Counted from the first letter of the stretch, positions 16,470-26,940 are shown. The stretch: 64,000 nt of DNA from Cerasibacillus terrae (GCF_008039555.1 NZ_VDUW01000006.1:62001-126000), one strand, 5' to 3'. Made by a program: numbers and translations. The notes: generated from the sequence alone by a model not told the origin.

Positions 16470-16970
16470 TTAATCTTGTTCTTCTTCTGTAATTAAATGG
16501 TACGTATGTAAAAAAGGACGGTCTGCAAAATATGCTGGTTGTTTTACTGTTTTTTGTTGATGTGCTTTTTGAAAGGATTTAGATGTTTTCCAGTTTTCAT
16601 AATGCACTTTTGTATCCCATTGCGTAAACACAATATACGTATGTCCCTTTTCAGGCTTTAATAATCGAAACGCTTGAAAGCCTGGCATTGTCTCTACATT
16701 GCCTTGTCTTTTAGCGAAACGATCTTCAAAAACAGGTTGCCCCTCAACTGTTACGGGAATATGGTTCATCACAACAAACCCTTTTTCTTGTAATGTCCCT
16801 TTTGAAAATAGGATATCATATGTTCTTCCAGCTGTGAAAATAGATTTCCCGGTTCCTTCATAATATGCCAATGTATTTATATCACGCATGAAGTGAAAAG
16901 TAATCTGTGGATGCTTCGATTCCAATTTTTTCAAAAAATCATATGTTCCATTTGTCATATATGCTTTCAA
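16470..16970 (-). CDS. hmoB: Haem-degrading monooxygenase HmoB-like
   Basis: A 166-residue protein, exactly the length of B. subtilis HmoB (YhgC), with a C-terminal antibiotic-biosynthesis-monooxygenase (ABM) domain (ETMPGFQAFRLLKPEKGHTY ending in the WKTSKSFQKAH segment typical of IsdG-like folds). HmoB breaks down haem and releases iron. The start is TTG 16970, seven bases after AGGAAG on the reverse strand; the much longer open frame upstream has no coding character and runs back over pbpF. Its location next to pbpF and hemEHY is conserved with B. subtilis. Confidence 0.9.
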   Translation of the reverse strand: MKAYMTNGTYDFLKKLESKHPQITFHFMRDINTLAYYEGTGKSIFTAGRTYDILFSKGTLQEKGFVVMNHIPVTVEGQPVFEDRFAKRQGNVETMPGFQAFRLLKPEKGHTYIVFTQWDTKVHYENWKTSKSFQKAHQQKTVKQPAYFADRPFLHTYHLITEEEQD

Positions 16971-17121
16971 TCTATATCTTCCTTTCTTTTTTTGTTTAAG
17001 GTTGTATTCATATGTGTAACAATTCAAAACAAATTTAAACAATAAATTATTCTTTTCCTCATAAATAGAGTATCTTATAATAAACGTAATAGGCATTTTT
17101 GAGTATGCTTGAGGTGAATAT

Positions 17122-19287
17122 ATGAAAACATGGATAAACAAAATCGTACAATCTATTCCAAAAAAATTAAGGTGGCCTCTTTTAGTAATTAGTGTGATCC
17201 TCTTCATTAGTATTACTGGATACACGCTTATTTTATATGGTGGTAAATTATTAGTAGATGAAGAAAAGTTGATTTTACCTGCTACAACAACACTAGAGAC
17301 TGCTGATGGAGAAATCATTCATCAATTATATGAAGAAAATCGTATTCCAGTTACAATTGATCAAATTCCAGAACATGTAAAAAAAGCATTTGTGTCTGTA
17401 GAGGATCGACGCTTTTATGAACATGCTGGTGTTGATTTCAAATCAGTATTACGAGCTATTATAAAAGATATTATTGCAAGAAGCAAAGTAGAAGGGGCAA
17501 GTACGATTACACAGCAAGTGGCGAAAAATATCTTTTTCTCTAATGATAAAACATGGATGCGTAAAACAAAAGAAGTGATGGTTGCTATTTATCTAGAGCG
17601 TCATTACTCTAAAGATAAAATACTTGAATTGTATTTAAATGTCGTTTATTTTGGTCATGGTGTATATGGAATTGAAGCCGCTTCACAAAAGTTTTTCACG
17701 AAATCAGTTGAAGAATTATCATTGACAGAAGGAGCGCTTTTAGCCGGTCTTGTTAAAGCACCAAATGGGTATTCGCCTATTAAACATCCTGAAAAAGCAA
17801 AAGAACGAAGGAACACAGTGTTAAAAACGATGGATGTAAGTGGGGTTCTCACGACAGAGGAACGTGTTCAAGAACAAGGAAAAACATTAGGACTTGATGT
17901 GAAAGAACATAGCCAAAGACCATGGAATGCGACCTATATTGATCTTGTAACGAAAGAAGCAGCTCGAAACCATCAATTAACGATGGATGAATTAAAACGT
18001 GGTGGTTATCGAATGGTGATTAATTTGGATGAAAAAGCCCAACAAATTGCCTATGAACAATTTCAAAAAGACTATTATTTCCCAGGTAATGTAAAAGATG
18101 TAGAAGGCGCCTTTGTCATGACAAAGCATGGGGAAGGGAAGGTTGTTGCTGCTATTGGTGGGCGGAATTTTCAATTTGGTCATTTAAACCGTGTGACTGT
18201 GAACCGACAACCTGGTTCAACTATGAAACCTATTGCGGTATATGGTCCAGCAATGATGAAAGAATATCAACCTTTTACCATCTTACCAGACCAAAAAGGA
18301 ATAGTAGGAAAAAATACACCAGTAAATAGTAATGGAGAATACGCTGGCTATGTTTCTTTATATACTGCTTTAATGCAATCTAAAAATACATCTGCCGTTT
18401 GGACATTAGATCAAATAGGAGTAGATTATGCGAAACAGTTTTTAAAGAAGATGGAGATTGAATTACCACATGATAAAAATCTTTCCATTGCACTTGGTGG
18501 TTTACATGATGGGATAAATCCATTGCAATTAGTAAATGCCTATGCAACATTTGCGAATTATGGTATCTATACTCCAGCAGAAACAATCCAAACGATTTAT
18601 AATCGAAATAATGAATTAATTTATGAAAAAGAGATTTCAGAAACAGAAGTGTTCACACCCCAAGTTAGTTGGAATATGATAGAGATGCTTTCAGAAACCG
18701 TAAATCAAGGGACAGCAAAAGCAGGTACATATCAAAAAGCATTAGCAGGTAAAACGGGAACAGCAGAACATCCACATGTATCGGGAAAAAATAAAGATAT
18801 TTGGTTTGCAGGATTTACACCAGAATATACGCTGACAACATGGATTGGGTATGATCAGTCAGATAAAAATCATTACTTAACTGGTGGGAGTAGTTATCCA
18901 ACTGAACTGACAAAACAAATCTTAACCAAATTGGATAAACAAAAGGGACTCACTGAAACATTCACAAAGCCTGAAGAGGTAGCTTCTGTTCCTAAACCAA
19001 TTATTTTACCAACGATAACAGACGTAAAAGCGAGTGTTGAGTGGGGAGGAATCACCCTTTTGCAAGGAAGAATATCATGGGAAGGAACTGACGATAAACG
19101 AATAGAGTATCGAATCTATCGTGTAACACCTGATATTGATGAACGAGTTGGTGAAGTAAAAGGGAAAAATGAATTTATTATTCGAGATTTTTCGTTACTA
19201 CAAACACATGAATACTATATTGTACCATACGACCCATTAACAAAAATGGAAGGAAAACGCTCCGAAATAGTTGAAATTTCACGGTGA
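17122..19287 (+). CDS. pbpF: Class A penicillin-binding protein PbpF
   Basis: A 721-residue bifunctional cell-wall synthase. After a cytoplasmic tail and one membrane helix (about 19-38) comes the glycosyltransferase domain (EDRRFYEHAGVDF, with QQVAKNIF and LELYLNVVYFG), then the transpeptidase domain with STMK (active serine), SKN and KTGTAE. A C-terminal fibronectin-like segment follows. Length and position beside hmoB and hemE match pbpF, encoding PBP2C, a spore-associated enzyme in B. subtilis. All catalytic motifs are intact. Confidence 0.92.
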   Translation: MKTWINKIVQSIPKKLRWPLLVISVILFISITGYTLILYGGKLLVDEEKLILPATTTLETADGEIIHQLYEENRIPVTIDQIPEHVKKAFVSVEDRRFYEHAGVDFKSVLRAIIKDIIARSKVEGASTITQQVAKNIFFSNDKTWMRKTKEVMVAIYLERHYSKDKILELYLNVVYFGHGVYGIEAASQKFFTKSVEELSLTEGALLAGLVKAPNGYSPIKHPEKAKERRNTVLKTMDVSGVLTTEERVQEQGKTLGLDVKEHSQRPWNATYIDLVTKEAARNHQLTMDELKRGGYRMVINLDEKAQQIAYEQFQKDYYFPGNVKDVEGAFVMTKHGEGKVVAAIGGRNFQFGHLNRVTVNRQPGSTMKPIAVYGPAMMKEYQPFTILPDQKGIVGKNTPVNSNGEYAGYVSLYTALMQSKNTSAVWTLDQIGVDYAKQFLKKMEIELPHDKNLSIALGGLHDGINPLQLVNAYATFANYGIYTPAETIQTIYNRNNELIYEKEISETEVFTPQVSWNMIEMLSETVNQGTAKAGTYQKALAGKTGTAEHPHVSGKNKDIWFAGFTPEYTLTTWIGYDQSDKNHYLTGGSSYPTELTKQILTKLDKQKGLTETFTKPEEVASVPKPIILPTITDVKASVEWGGITLLQGRISWEGTDDKRIEYRIYRVTPDIDERVGEVKGKNEFIIRDFSLLQTHEYYIVPYDPLTKMEGKRSEIVEISR

Positions 19288-19296
19288 TATGACAAA

Positions 19297-19326
19297 TTGA
19301 TGACAAAAAGAACAGAAAACTATACA
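19297..19326 (+). promoter_or_regulatory. Candidate promoter of hemEHY
   Basis: TTGATG and TATACA are separated by 18 bases in the gap before hemE. This is a moderate match. Readthrough from pbpF is also possible since no terminator lies between. Confidence 0.4.
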
Positions 19327-19421
19327 CGTATGACTGAAATCGTTATAGTTAATAATGATGGATAATCAGAATAAAGGATTCATGTACCATTATTGATGCA
19401 AATAAAAAGGGTGAAATAATA

Positions 19422-20456
19422 ATGACAAAACAGTTTAATGATACGATTATACGGGCATATAAAGGGGAACAGGTGAATTATACACCTGCATGGTATATGC
19501 GCCAAGCAGGACGTTCCCAACCAGAATATCGAGAATTAAAGAAGAAATATTCATTATTTGAAATTACGCATCAACCAGAAACCTGTGCATATGTTACACG
19601 ATTACCAGTAGAAAATTATGATGTCGATGCTGCTATTTTATATAAGGATATTATGACACCACTCCCTGCAATGGGCGTTGATGTAGAAATTAAATCAGGT
19701 ATTGGCCCTGTGATTGACAATCCTATAAAAACAATAGAAGATGTAGAAAACTTGAAACAGCTTGATCCAAAAAAAGATATTCCGTATGTATTAGAAACGA
19801 TTCGTATTTTAACAGAGGAACAATTACAAGTACCATTAATTGGTTTTAGTGGAGCACCATTTACATTAGCAAGCTATATGATTGAGGGTGGTCCATCTAA
19901 AAACTACGGAAAAACAAAAGCCCTTATGTATAGTAATCCAGATATGTGGTTTGCTTTAATGGATAAATTAAGGGATATGATTATTACATATGTAGGAGCA
20001 CAGATTGAAGCAGGCGCGAAAGCGATTCAAATTTTTGATTCATGGGTTGGAGCATTGAATGTACGAGACTATCGCAAATACATTAAACCAATTATGACAG
20101 AAATTTTTACTGAACTTCGTAGATATGATGTGCCACTTATTGTCTTCGGGGTAGGAGCAAGTCACTTACTGATGGAATGGAATGATCTTCCAGTAGACGT
20201 TATTGGTCTGGATTGGCGAACATCTATTAAAGAAGCACGCGAATTAGGAGTTACGAAGGTATTACAAGGAAACTTAGATCCTGCCTTCCTTTTAGCTGAT
20301 TGGGAAACAATTGAAGCAAGAACAAAAGAAATTCTCGACCAATCGATAGAAGATGGACATCATGTGTTTAATTTGGGCCACGGTGTGACACCAGATGTGA
20401 AACCAGAGACATTGAAAAAACTAACAGAATTAATTCACACATATTCAAAACGCTAA
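19422..20456 (+). CDS. hemE: Uroporphyrinogen decarboxylase HemE
   Basis: HemE converts uroporphyrinogen III to coproporphyrinogen III in haem synthesis. The 344 residues start with the family signature [17 protein letters not shown], and the second signature surrounds [18 protein letters not shown]. Length is normal. ATG follows AAAAGGGTG. It is the first gene of hemE-hemH-hemY, which together make coproporphyrin, insert iron and finish haem by the coproporphyrin-dependent route of Gram-positive bacteria. Confidence 0.97.
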   Translation: MTKQFNDTIIRAYKGEQVNYTPAWYMRQAGRSQPEYRELKKKYSLFEITHQPETCAYVTRLPVENYDVDAAILYKDIMTPLPAMGVDVEIKSGIGPVIDNPIKTIEDVENLKQLDPKKDIPYVLETIRILTEEQLQVPLIGFSGAPFTLASYMIEGGPSKNYGKTKALMYSNPDMWFALMDKLRDMIITYVGAQIEAGAKAIQIFDSWVGALNVRDYRKYIKPIMTEIFTELRRYDVPLIVFGVGASHLLMEWNDLPVDVIGLDWRTSIKEARELGVTKVLQGNLDPAFLLADWETIEARTKEILDQSIEDGHHVFNLGHGVTPDVKPETLKKLTELIHTYSKR

Positions 20457-20483
20457 AACAACAGATCAATAGAGGTGTTGGAA

Positions 20484-21422
20484 ATGGAAAGAAAAAAATT
20501 AGGACTTTTAGTGATGGCATATGGAACACCATACAAAGAGGAAGATATAGAACGGTATTATACACATATTCGTCACGGAAGAAAACCATCTGAAGAAGCA
20601 TTACAAGATTTAAAAGATCGCTATCAAGCAATTGGTGGTATATCTCCACTTGCAAAAATCACCGAAAATCAAGCACATACACTAAAAGAAAAATTAAATA
20701 AAATGCAAGAAGACTATGAATTTGAAGTATACATTGGTCTAAAACATATTGAGCCATTTATTGAAGATGCTGTCGAACAAATGCATGGAGATGGGATAAC
20801 AGAAGCAGCATCTATTGTACTTGCGCCACATTATTCTACTTTCAGTGTGAAAGCATATAATGGTCGTGCCCAGGAAGAAGCAGCGAAATATGGGATTACC
20901 CTTCATTCTGTTGAAAGCTTTTACAAAGAAGAGAAATTTATTCAATATTGGGCAAGAGAAATCAAAAAAGAATATGCTAAAATGACAGACAAAGAACGTG
21001 AAAATGCTGTTTTAATTGTATCTGCACATAGTTTACCAGAAAAGATTTTGCAATTTAATGATCCATATCCAGATGAATTGAAAGAAACTGCAGCACTTAT
21101 TGCTGATAAAGCAGACATTTCGAACTATGAAATCGGCTGGCAAAGTGAAGGAAACACTCCTGACCCATGGCTTGGGCCAGATGTGCAAGATTTAACTCGC
21201 GATTTATTTGAGCATAAAGGGTATCGTGCGTTTGTGTATGCACCAGTTGGCTTTGTTGCGGATCATTTAGAGGTTCTATATGATAATGATTATGAATGTA
21301 AAGTGGTCTGTGATGATGTAGGAGCTAGCTACTATCGTCCAGAAATGCCAAACACAGATTCATTATTTATTGAATCAATGGCAAATGCCGTCTTAAATAA
21401 ATTGAGAAGTGATTTATCATGA
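20484..21422 (+). CDS. hemH: Coproporphyrin ferrochelatase HemH
   Basis: HemH (CpfC) inserts ferrous iron into coproporphyrin III. The 312 residues start [14 protein letters not shown] and carry the HSLPEKI motif with the metal-binding histidine and the acidic pocket further on ([13 protein letters not shown]). ATG 20484 is six bases after AGAGGTG; an in-frame GTG three codons upstream is part of the ribosome site. Its stop overlaps the hemY start in ATGA. Confidence 0.96.
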   Translation: MERKKLGLLVMAYGTPYKEEDIERYYTHIRHGRKPSEEALQDLKDRYQAIGGISPLAKITENQAHTLKEKLNKMQEDYEFEVYIGLKHIEPFIEDAVEQMHGDGITEAASIVLAPHYSTFSVKAYNGRAQEEAAKYGITLHSVESFYKEEKFIQYWAREIKKEYAKMTDKERENAVLIVSAHSLPEKILQFNDPYPDELKETAALIADKADISNYEIGWQSEGNTPDPWLGPDVQDLTRDLFEHKGYRAFVYAPVGFVADHLEVLYDNDYECKVVCDDVGASYYRPEMPNTDSLFIESMANAVLNKLRSDLS

Positions 21423-22822
21423 GTCAAAAAAATATTTTAATAGTAGGTAGTGGAATTACTGGCTTAACCGCTGCCTTCTATTTAAAAAGGGAAATCAAAG
21501 AAAAAAACTTACCCTATAAAGTGAAATTAGTAGAAAAAGGAATGCGCCTTGGTGGGAAAATTCAAACTGTTAAAAAAGATGGATTTACCATTGAACGCGG
21601 ACCAGACTCTTTTTTATCACGGAAAAAACCAGCTGTAGAGCTTGTTGAAGATTTAGGAATGTCGGATGAACTCGTTCGTAATGGTACAGGCCAATCTTAT
21701 ATATTAGTAGGTAAAAATCTACATAAGATTCCACCTGGTTCATTTATGGGTATCCCTGTTCATGTTCGGCCATTCTTATTCTCTGATATATTTTCTACAA
21801 AAGGAAAACTACGAGCAGGAATGGACTTATTTATTCCAAAAGGAAAACCTAAAAAAGATCAATCATTAGGTATGTTTTTTAGACAACGATTTGGTGATGA
21901 ATTAGTAGAAAATTTAATTGATCCACTTCTTTCTGGAATCTATTCTGGAGATATGGATGAAATGAGTTTGATGGCTACTTTCCCGAACTTCTATCAATTA
22001 GAACAGGAGTATGGAAGCTTAATCAAAGGACTCCAAAAGACGATGCCAAAACCGAAAAAGACAAAAGAAAAAAAACAGGGCATATTCTTTTCATTAAAAA
22101 ATGGGTTGGAATCACTTGTTGACCAGTTAGGAAAACAAATAGGACCAGAAATCATTGAAATGAATAAAGCGGTGGATCATATTGAGAAAAAGGCCCATCA
22201 CTATCATGCTTTAATGAATGATGGGACAGTCTATAAAGCAGATGCAGTCATTATGGCTACTCCACATAACACATTACCGAAAATCTTTAGCCAATATGAC
22301 TTTTTCCGTACATTTGAGGATGTCCCAATGAATTCTGTAGCAAACGTAGCACTTGCCTTTGACAAATCTGCTATTAAAAAGGATATTGATGGAACAGGAT
22401 TTGTTGTGTCACGAAATAGTAAATTCCGGATTACTGCTTGTACATGGACACATAAAAAATGGCCAAATGCTGCTCCAGAAGGAAAAGCACTCGTCCGTTG
22501 TTATGTAGGACGGCCAGATGATCCAGAGGCTGTTAATTTAACAGATGATGAAATGGTAAAACTTGTTTTAAAAGATTTGAATAAAATTATGAGAATCAAG
22601 AAAAAACCATTGTTCCATGTTGTCTCTCGTTGGAAAAATATTATGCCACAATATACTGTTGGTCATGTGGAGAGACTTCAAATAATAAAAGAAGAAATGA
22701 ATACCCATTTACCAGGGATTTATTTAGCCGGTAGCTCGTTTGAAGGTGTTGGTTTGCCGGATTGTATAGACCAAGGAAAAACAGCAGTAAGCCAAGTGTT
22801 GGATCACTTGAAAGAAGAATAA
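21419..22822 (+). CDS. hemY: Coproporphyrinogen III oxidase HemY (CgoX)
   Basis: An FAD-dependent oxidase of the protoporphyrinogen oxidase family which, in Gram-positive bacteria, oxidises coproporphyrinogen III before iron insertion. The 467 residues begin with the FAD-binding glycine motif [18 protein letters not shown] and have the second FAD motif near the end ([18 protein letters not shown]). Naming differs between schemes: HemY in B. subtilis, CgoX or HemG elsewhere. A terminator follows immediately. Confidence 0.96.
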   Translation: MSQKNILIVGSGITGLTAAFYLKREIKEKNLPYKVKLVEKGMRLGGKIQTVKKDGFTIERGPDSFLSRKKPAVELVEDLGMSDELVRNGTGQSYILVGKNLHKIPPGSFMGIPVHVRPFLFSDIFSTKGKLRAGMDLFIPKGKPKKDQSLGMFFRQRFGDELVENLIDPLLSGIYSGDMDEMSLMATFPNFYQLEQEYGSLIKGLQKTMPKPKKTKEKKQGIFFSLKNGLESLVDQLGKQIGPEIIEMNKAVDHIEKKAHHYHALMNDGTVYKADAVIMATPHNTLPKIFSQYDFFRTFEDVPMNSVANVALAFDKSAIKKDIDGTGFVVSRNSKFRITACTWTHKKWPNAAPEGKALVRCYVGRPDDPEAVNLTDDEMVKLVLKDLNKIMRIKKKPLFHVVSRWKNIMPQYTVGHVERLQIIKEEMNTHLPGIYLAGSSFEGVGLPDCIDQGKTAVSQVLDHLKEE

Positions 22823-22823
22823 A

Positions 22824-22853
22824 GAAAAGACAAGGATTGTTTCCTTGTCTTTT
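22824..22853 (+). terminator. Terminator of hemEHY
   Basis: A perfect stem AAAAGACAAGGA with its complement around a short loop, ending in a T-run, directly after the hemY stop. Confidence 0.92.
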
Positions 22854-22904
22854 CAGTTTATGCAGCCGTAGTTTAAAAACAACTTCGGACATACATCCTG
22901 TGAC

Positions 22905-23310
22905 CAGAAATGTGGAAATCGGCGAACCCGGTCACGAATAGTAGCTAATCGTGCTTGGAATCTAGGAAATCAGCGAACCCGGTCACGAATAGTAGCTAAT
23001 CGTGCCTGGAATCTAGGAAATCAGCGAACCCGGTCACGAATAGTAGCTAATCGTGCTTGGAATCTAGGAAATCAGCGAACCCGGTCACGAATAGTAGCTA
23101 ATCGTGCCTGGAATCTAGGAAATCAGCGAACCTGGTCACGAATAGAGGCTAATCATGCCTGGAATCCGGAAAAACAGCGAACCCGGTCACGAATAGCAGC
23201 TAATCGTGCCTGAAACCTTAGAAATCAGAAAATATGGTCACGAATAAATGCTAATTGTTACTAAAAATAGCAATATCACACAAACCGGTCACGATTAACA
23301 GGAAAAACAC
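22905..23310. repeat. 51-bp tandem repeat array, eight copies
   Basis: GTCACGA recurs with an exact 51-bp period at 22931, 22982, 23033, 23084, 23135, 23186, 23237 and 23288. Each unit contains CGGTCACGAATAGTAGC then TAATCGTGCC, a near-palindrome centred on TAGCTA. Units 1-4 are almost identical; units 5-8 diverge toward the right. Like the 52-bp array at 8.1 kb it fills a gap between convergent genes (hemY and pepF) and is GC-richer than its surroundings. There are no variable spacers, so it is not CRISPR. Confidence 0.95.
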
Positions 23311-23343
23311 ATTCTTCCTCGAACATTAAACCCAAGATTTCGA

Positions 23344-25158
23344 TTATCCTTCATAACTTTTTTCTAATTCATCAATCAATGATCCAACATAGCTAACAGC
23401 TTTTTGGATTGACTCGGCTTTAGTCATATCTATTCCTACTTGTTTAATGAGTTCAAGTGGGGCCTTTGTACCTCCAGCTTTTAGAACATCCAACCAGCGA
23501 TCAACAGCAGGTTTTCCTTCTTCTTGAATCATTTGTGCTACAGCAGTAGAAACGGTGAGTCCTGCTGAATAAGTATATGGATAAAGTCCCATATAATAAT
23601 GTGGTTGGCGCATCCAAGTAAGCCCTGCACCATCATCAAATTTGACTCCATTCCCCCAGAAGTTTTCCAGCGCCCCTAACTTTTGTTTAGATAAAACATC
23701 GGCCGTAAGTGGTGTGCCTTCCTCAGCTAATGCATAAACCCGACGTTGAAATTCTCCCTCTAACAAGTGTGTTACAAAATTATGGTAATAGGTATCTAAT
23801 AATTGCGTAATCACCCAACGCTTCATTTGTTTGTCTTTTGCTTGTTTTAATAAATAATTTCCAAGTAATAATTCATTCATGGTGGAAGGAGCTTCAACAA
23901 AATAAGTGGAAACTTTTGTATTGAATAAGGATTGGTTTTTGTTTGCTAGATAGAAATGTCCAGCATGTCCAAGTTCATGTGCTAAAGTAAATGCACTAGC
24001 CATAGAATCTGCCCAAGTAAGTAAGATATATGGATGTGCACCATATGGACTGGAACAAAAAGCTCCAGTGGATTTTCCAATATTATCGGATAGATCTACC
24101 CAACGTTCGGTTAATCCTTTTTCCATGATTTCATGGTATTCCGGTCCCATCACTTCTAAAGCATTTAGAATAGTTGTTTTTGCTTCTTCATAACTTGTTG
24201 TAGGATTGTAATCTGGGTCAAGTGGTGCTTTTAAATCACTATAACGCATCTCTTCTAGCCCGAGTTTTTCCTTTTTCAGTTTGGCATAGCGTCGCATATG
24301 GGGTGCGAGTTCTTGTTGAATCACATCTAATTGATTATGATACATTACTTCTGTTACCTCTTGCGGCTGAAGAAGCATCTTTGTGACAGAATCATAACCA
24401 CGCAAACGTGCCATGGTCACTTGTTTAGTTACTTCTGTTGCATAGTTCGCAGCGAAAGTATGTTTATATTGATTTAATGTTTGTGTATATGATTGATAGC
24501 TATTTCTTCGTAGTGCAGTGTCCTCAGACAGTTCATATTTTTCCTCATGAAGTGCTGCTGACATTGGTAATTCGTTGCCATTTCCATCCTTTACAGGGGA
24601 AAACGACATGTCTGATGACTTACTTCGTTCATAAATCATATATGGGGCAGCATGAACTTCTTCTAATGCAGCTAATGTTTCCTCTATATCAGGTGCTAAG
24701 GTATAAGGTTTCTTTTCTAATATATCTTCTAATGTTTTCTTGTAATTAGTGAGTTTAGGTTCTTCTTTTAAAAATTGCTGTATTTCTTCTTCAGACCGTT
24801 CGAGAAGTTCAGATGTAATAAAAGTTAATTGTGCTCCGATTTTTGCAAAAGCACTTGCTACCTTTGCTTGATTTTGTTGGTGTTTTGGATCACTACCATT
24901 TGTATTTAAACGAAGGTTTGCATATGTAGCAACTTGAATGAGACGTTCTTGATAATTTTCGTATATGGTTAAACACTGTAGGATTTGCTTTGCATTTGTG
25001 AGTTTTCCTTTAAAAGCAGTGATTTTTTCAATATCTGTTTGAATGAATGATAATTCTTTTTCCCATGCTTCATGAGAAGGAAATAAAGCAGATAAATCCC
25101 AGGTTAATTCTTCTGGTACCTCCGAACGCTTCAGGCGGTTTGTTGTTTGTGTAGTCAT
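23344..25158 (-). CDS. pepF: Oligoendopeptidase F (M3 family)
   Basis: A 604-residue cytoplasmic zinc peptidase that cuts short peptides. The HExxH motif is present (AHELGHAGHF) with the downstream glutamate region (YFVEAPSTMNE). The PepF pattern continues to the C-terminus (WMRQPHYYMGLYPYTYSAG). Length is as expected. ATG is preceded by AAAGGGGATC on the reverse strand. In B. subtilis pepF lies elsewhere, so this neighbourhood differs from that species. Confidence 0.94.
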   Translation of the reverse strand: MTTQTTNRLKRSEVPEELTWDLSALFPSHEAWEKELSFIQTDIEKITAFKGKLTNAKQILQCLTIYENYQERLIQVATYANLRLNTNGSDPKHQQNQAKVASAFAKIGAQLTFITSELLERSEEEIQQFLKEEPKLTNYKKTLEDILEKKPYTLAPDIEETLAALEEVHAAPYMIYERSKSSDMSFSPVKDGNGNELPMSAALHEEKYELSEDTALRRNSYQSYTQTLNQYKHTFAANYATEVTKQVTMARLRGYDSVTKMLLQPQEVTEVMYHNQLDVIQQELAPHMRRYAKLKKEKLGLEEMRYSDLKAPLDPDYNPTTSYEEAKTTILNALEVMGPEYHEIMEKGLTERWVDLSDNIGKSTGAFCSSPYGAHPYILLTWADSMASAFTLAHELGHAGHFYLANKNQSLFNTKVSTYFVEAPSTMNELLLGNYLLKQAKDKQMKRWVITQLLDTYYHNFVTHLLEGEFQRRVYALAEEGTPLTADVLSKQKLGALENFWGNGVKFDDGAGLTWMRQPHYYMGLYPYTYSAGLTVSTAVAQMIQEEGKPAVDRWLDVLKAGGTKAPLELIKQVGIDMTKAESIQKAVSYVGSLIDELEKSYEG

Positions 25159-25265
25159 TTGATATGATCCCCTTTCTTGTTATAGAAATTATTTCGATTC
25201 TCAAAATAATTATAATACATAACAGAAAAAATTAATAGCATATTTCAATAATTCATATAATTCCC

Positions 25266-25298
25266 CAAAAAAAAGAACAGCTATGGGAGATAGCTGTT
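25266..25298 (-). terminator. Terminator of the yhfH-like gene
   Basis: An 8-bp stem (AACAGCTA/TAGCTGTT) followed on the reverse strand by CTTTTTTTT. It lies about 60 bases beyond the stop of the small zinc-finger gene. Confidence 0.8.
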
Positions 25299-25359
25299 AA
25301 GAGGAAAGGAAGTATCATGTTACAAATACAGTAAAATAGGTCTTTTGGATTTGTTATGA

Positions 25360-25488
25360 CTATCTTGCTGGATGATTGCATTCATCACAAGTATTACCAT
25401 AACAATCCGCTTGTTCATACATTGCATTGCCACATTCTTGGCATTTTTTCTTTGGAAGATTTCTAAAAAACTCTAATACGTTAACCAT
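25360..25488 (-). CDS. yhfH: YhfH-like 42-residue zinc-ribbon protein
   Basis: On the reverse strand a GGAGGAGGATATAA ribosome site precedes an ATG encoding MVNVLEFFRNLPKKKCQECG and then NAMYEQADCYGNTCDECNHP, ending Ala-Arg. The four-cysteine arrangement CxxC ... C ... CxxC and the FFRNLPKK opening identify the small YhfH family. Its place next to lplJ agrees with B. subtilis. The cysteines probably bind zinc; the role is unknown. The gene has its own promoter with unusual operator-like repeats and its own terminator. Confidence 0.85.
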   Translation of the reverse strand: MVNVLEFFRNLPKKKCQECGNAMYEQADCYGNTCDECNHPAR

Positions 25489-25511
25489 TTATATCCTCCT
25501 CCACGTGCAAT

Positions 25512-25617
25512 TTGTAATGCAACAGTTTTAAGAACTTGATACTGTGTTATAACAATTTCAAGTGTTGTTTATATTGTATTACAACAATAGGTAAAATGTC
25601 AACACTGTTTTATAACA
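25512..25617. promoter_or_regulatory. Cluster of TTGTTATAACA-like operators around the yhfH promoter
   Basis: Related palindromes occur at 25545-25554 (TGTTATAACA, perfect), 25574-25584 (TTGTATTACAA, perfect) and 25606-25617 (TGTTTTATAACA). A weaker copy lies at 25512-25522 (TTGTAATGCAA). On the reverse strand they lie upstream of the -35, across the -10 and downstream of the start point. This layout suggests tight repression by a dimeric regulator that I cannot name. Confidence 0.55.
25573..25602 (-). promoter_or_regulatory. Sigma-A promoter of the yhfH-like gene
   Basis: On the reverse strand TTGACA (perfect) and TACAAT are separated by 18 bases. The -10 box is inside one of the palindromes described in the operator entry. 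Confidence 0.7.
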
Positions 25618-25849
25618 AATTTTATTTTTTGAAGATTTTAATGAAAAAGTCTACTATTTAAGTAATTGTTTGGAAAATTAATTATTTGGTTACCCAATTT
25701 TTAGTGATTTACACACTTTCATAATCAACCACCTACATTTATTTTACTTAAACTCTAACACTTACAGATTAACCTGATAAGTTGCGATGTATAAAAATAT
25801 CCATTAAACTTAAAGAGGAGTAAATATACATATATTTGGAGGTAAAGCT

Positions 25850-26845
25850 ATGAAATTTATTGATAATAAAGGAATTACAGATCCAACCGTAAACTTAGCT
25901 TTTGAGGAATATATTTTACAAAATTTTGGAGAAAAGGATACTTACCTCTTATTTTATATTAATGAACCTTCCATCATTGTCGGAAGAAACCAAAATACAA
26001 TCGAAGAAATTAATACCGATTATGTAGAGAAGAATAATATTAAAGTTGTTCGCCGTCTATCTGGTGGTGGTGCGGTTTACCATGATCTAGGGAATATTAA
26101 TTTTAGTTTTATTACAAAAGATGATGGCGATAGTTTCCATAACTTCGAGAAATTTACGAAACCAGTTGTACAAGCTTTAAAAAATATCGGTGTGCCAGCT
26201 GAATTAAAAGGTAGAAATGATCTTGTAGCAGGGGGCAGAAAGATATCTGGAAATGCAATGTTCTCTACAAAAGGGCGGATGTTTAGCCATGGAACATTAA
26301 TGTTAAACTCAGAAATTGATCATGTTGTAGATGCTTTAAATGTAAACAAAGCGAAAATTGAGTCTAAAGGAATCAAGTCTATTCGTAGTCGTGTTGCAAA
26401 TATTGTTGAATTTATGGACGAAGCCATTCCAATGGATGAATTCAAAAGCATGTTACTACGTTATATTTTCGATGTGGAAGATATAAAAGATGTCCCTCGT
26501 TATGAACTGTCAGAAGAGGATTGGAATAATATTTATGAGATCGCAGAAAAGCGTTACCGTAACTGGGATTGGACATATGGAAAATCACCAGCATTTAATA
26601 TTCAACAATCACATAAATTCCCGTCTGGCTTTATTGATGTTCGCTTAGATGTTAAAAAAGGAATCATTGAAAACTGTAAAATCTATGGAGATTTCTTTGG
26701 ATTAGGGGAAGTCAATGTATTAGAAGATGCTTTAAATGGTGTTCGACATGAAAAACAAGCAATTAAAGAAGCATTAGCAGATATCGATGTTCCACATTAT
26801 CTTGGAAAAATTACAGAAGAAGAATTTATCGACTTAATTTATTAA
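25850..26845 (+). CDS. lplJ: Lipoate-protein ligase LplJ
   Basis: LplJ activates free lipoate with ATP and attaches it to lipoyl domains. The 331 residues equal the B. subtilis protein in length. Visible motifs are VGRNQNTIEEIN, RRLSGGGAVYHDLGNINFSFI (lipoate/AMP binding) and KISGNAMF. A C-terminal accessory domain (SPAFNIQQSHKFPSGFIDVRLDVKKG) follows. ATG is preceded by TTGGAGG. It is monocistronic, with a strong terminator after it. Confidence 0.95.
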   Translation: MKFIDNKGITDPTVNLAFEEYILQNFGEKDTYLLFYINEPSIIVGRNQNTIEEINTDYVEKNNIKVVRRLSGGGAVYHDLGNINFSFITKDDGDSFHNFEKFTKPVVQALKNIGVPAELKGRNDLVAGGRKISGNAMFSTKGRMFSHGTLMLNSEIDHVVDALNVNKAKIESKGIKSIRSRVANIVEFMDEAIPMDEFKSMLLRYIFDVEDIKDVPRYELSEEDWNNIYEIAEKRYRNWDWTYGKSPAFNIQQSHKFPSGFIDVRLDVKKGIIENCKIYGDFFGLGEVNVLEDALNGVRHEKQAIKEALADIDVPHYLGKITEEEFIDLIY

Positions 26846-26851
26846 GCAAAG

Positions 26852-26890
26852 AAAATCACTTAAAGAAAAATTTCTTTAAGTGATTTTTTT
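26852..26890 (+). terminator. Terminator of lplJ
   Basis: A perfect 17-base stem starting AAAATCACTTAAAGAAA with a 3-base loop and seven T residues. Confidence 0.93.
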
Positions 26891-26940
26891 GTATATTTTT
26901 ATTCTTCATCGTTCAAACTAAAAGTAGGAGGGATTTCACA

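Noticed and set aside
16971..17318. Long N-terminal extension of the hmoB frame on the reverse strand
   Set aside because: It runs antisense through the start of pbpF, has no ribosome site, and the TTG at 16970 gives exactly the family length of 166 residues.
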